A stretch of DNA of 64,000 nt, taken from contig NZ_AP022606.1 of NCBI RefSeq assembly GCF_010728725.1, positions 3,968,001-4,032,000 of the forward strand. Direction: 5' to 3'. Origin of the DNA: Mycobacterium branderi. Its GTDB lineage: Bacteria; Actinomycetota; Actinomycetes; Mycobacteriales; Mycobacteriaceae. This document shows, one piece after another, positions 62,842-64,000 of the stretch (within the stretch, counting starts at the first letter, position 1; every line of letters begins with the position of its first letter). The notes beneath the pieces are model-generated. The model had not been told where the DNA came from. It did no database searches and was given only the letters and a program-made list of their open reading frames with translations. Made by a program: the position numbers and the translations under genes.

Positions 62842-63951
62842 TCAAACGCCGTAGAGGCGTGCGGCGTTGGCGTGGGCGATCAGGTCGACCACCCGGATCG
62901 CATCGTGTTCACTCCAGTCGTCGTCCGCCACGAACTCCCCGAGGACCTGCCCAATGCCCTTGCGCCACAACGCCGCACCGAGAAAGTGCAGCTCCGCCGG
63001 ACCGAACCCGTCCGACGAGTAGACGATCTTGCGGAACGGCGCGAGCTCCAACAGGCGGGCGATGAACGCCGGAGCGCGGGCGCCCAGGTAGTTGATGGAC
63101 AAGCCGCCGTCGAGGTAGACGTTGTTGAACGCCTGCGCCAGATAGCCGGCTTCGCGTTCGTAGGGATAGCAGTGCAGCAGCACAATCGGCGTATCGCCGG
63201 ATTGGCGCAGGAAGTCGAGCAGATACAGCGGGTTGGCCCGGTGCAGGTCGCAGTCCCGGTCGCCGAACCCGACGTGAAACTGCAGCGGCTTGCCCAGCCG
63301 CAGCGCCTGGTGCAGCCCGAAGCGCAGGAGCACCCGATCGCGCAACCGCGTCCCGCCGCCGGCGCGCCACCGGGCCGCGGCTTCGCTGACCTCCGCGGCC
63401 GACGGTTCGCTCAGGTCGCCTTCGAATCCGCCGCGGTAGGCGAGGATGGATTTGGTGCCGACGGCGCTGGGCGCGCGCCACCGCAGGATCTCCTCGAACG
63501 CCGAGGCATAATCGCCGGGCGCCTGCGCGGCCTGCTCGGCCAGCTGCTCCAGGCGAACCACCTCGTGTGCGCGCGCTCCGGACAGGTCGGCGAGCTGCGC
63601 GACGTCGGCGACGCCCTCGGCGTAGCCGGTGTCCACCAGCCAGTCGGTTACGCCGGCCGCCCGCAAGAAAACGCGGGCCAGCCCGAGCTCGCTGAACTGG
63701 CAACGTCGATCCCAATACTCGTCGGCGCCAGCATGTTTCGGCAAGCCGAGAAGCGGCGCGCAGTGGGCGCGCACCGCGAACCCGAGTTGCGAGTCGAATC
63801 CGGAGTCGAAATCAGCCAGCGGTTCGGTGTTGGCCTCGTTGAGGCCGTTCTCAAACCGCGCCCGGTCCCCCGCCGCCAGCCAGCAGCCGTGGACGTGCTG
63901 ATCGATCAACGCCACGTCGGCCACATGGCGCGCCAGCTCAGACACGCTCAT
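62842..63951 (-). CDS. Amidohydrolase-family protein (Rv1879-like)
   Basis: 369 residues, TIM-barrel metal-dependent hydrolase of the amidohydrolase-2 type. Metal ligands are visible in IDQHVHGCW (HxH near residue 20), LQFHVGFGDRD (His), VLLHCYPYEREAGY (His) and YSSDGFGPAELH (Asp). The reaction is unknown; M. tuberculosis Rv1879 is similar and also follows glnA3. ATG 63951 overlaps the preceding stop (ATGA), which supports it over the TTG three codons earlier. Coupling to a glutamine-synthetase-like gene hints at a role in gamma-glutamyl or amide metabolism, which is inference. Confidence 0.85.
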   Translation of the reverse strand: MSVSELARHVADVALIDQHVHGCWLAAGDRARFENGLNEANTEPLADFDSGFDSQLGFAVRAHCAPLLGLPKHAGADEYWDRRCQFSELGLARVFLRAAGVTDWLVDTGYAEGVADVAQLADLSGARAHEVVRLEQLAEQAAQAPGDYASAFEEILRWRAPSAVGTKSILAYRGGFEGDLSEPSAAEVSEAAARWRAGGGTRLRDRVLLRFGLHQALRLGKPLQFHVGFGDRDCDLHRANPLYLLDFLRQSGDTPIVLLHCYPYEREAGYLAQAFNNVYLDGGLSINYLGARAPAFIARLLELAPFRKIVYSSDGFGPAELHFLGAALWRKGIGQVLGEFVADDDWSEHDAIRVVDLIAHANAARLYGV

Positions 63952-64000
63952 ACGCTCCAAGCCATCCGGAACTTGTCTGCCAGCTCCTCGGGATCCAAGT
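63948..64000 (-). CDS. glnA3: C-terminus of a glutamine-synthetase-like protein, probably glnA3 (partial)
   Basis: Only the last 16 codons are in the window: LDPEELADKFRMAWSV then TGA at 63950-63948. The FRxAWS ending is typical of glutamine-synthetase-family proteins, and in M. tuberculosis glnA3 (Rv1878) precedes Rv1879 in the same direction. Identity is inferred from these two points only. The stop overlaps the ATG of the amidohydrolase gene. Confidence 0.5.
   Translation of the reverse strand, partial: LDPEELADKFRMAWSV

Overview
This window comes from a non-tuberculous, high-GC Mycobacterium. The evidence is a near-canonical antigen 85B gene (fbpB), cyp140, a CYP125-family P450, cinA, dtd, a mycobacterial DUF7159 protein and many genes I recognise as relatives of M. 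tuberculosis Rv1879-Rv1901. They run in broadly the same order but inverted in this window. Gene identities rest on motifs and remembered family sequences; no database search was possible.

Region 1 (1-33553, minus strand) is one giant non-ribosomal peptide synthetase (NRPS) locus. It has two subunits whose reading frames overlap by 14 bases. Subunit 1 (33553 to 18262) has an EntF-like starter condensation domain and four modules. Subunit 2 (18275 leftwards past base 1) has five complete modules and the condensation domain of a tenth. Epimerisation domains follow modules 2, 4 and 6, and each is followed by a condensation domain that expects a D-residue donor. The predicted product is an N-acylated peptide of at least ten residues with D-residues at positions 2, 4 and 6. 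Four adenylation domains share a Phe-like pocket and module 7 has a Thr pocket. The adenylation cassettes of modules 1 and 4 are nearly identical over 1.58 kb, and the starter condensation domain differs visibly in base composition, so the gene is a mosaic. Two frameshifts interrupt the frames (2 bases at 31262-31273, 1 base at 2316-2320). Both lie in G/C runs and may be assembly errors.

Region 2 (33554-41072) has a 605-base gap, then cinA, a macro-domain protein, an MTH1187/YqgV-type protein, dtd, a MEDS-ATPase regulator, a hot-dog thioesterase-like protein, a TIGR00027-type methyltransferase, a HAD phosphatase and a short-chain dehydrogenase. A 23-bp hairpin separates the last two.

Region 3 (41084-48794) looks like a sterol- or lipid-linked set. 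It holds a DapB-like oxidoreductase, a nitronate-monooxygenase-like flavoprotein and a CYP125 P450, the last two each behind a KstR-type operator. Two small proteins, a zinc alcohol dehydrogenase, a YceI protein, an LLM-type F420 oxidoreductase and a DUF4389 membrane protein complete it.

Region 4 (49018-55255) has a Pks16-like acyl-activating enzyme, a Pro-rich DUF7159 membrane protein, fbpB with an intrinsic terminator, and four small proteins (DUF1918, a membrane-anchored protein, an XRE-like protein and DUF6188).

Region 5 (55443-64000) has an SRPBCC protein coupled to cyp140, a CocE/NonD hydrolase, an N-acyl-D-amino-acid-deacylase-like amidohydrolase coupled to an NTF2-fold protein, a second SRPBCC protein coupled to an MGAT-like acyltransferase, an Rv1879-like amidohydrolase and the last codons of what is probably glnA3. 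Several genes appear to be transcribed leaderless, with a TANNNT -10 element 6-8 bases before the start codon. I saw no tRNA, rRNA, CRISPR array, insertion sequence or phage gene.
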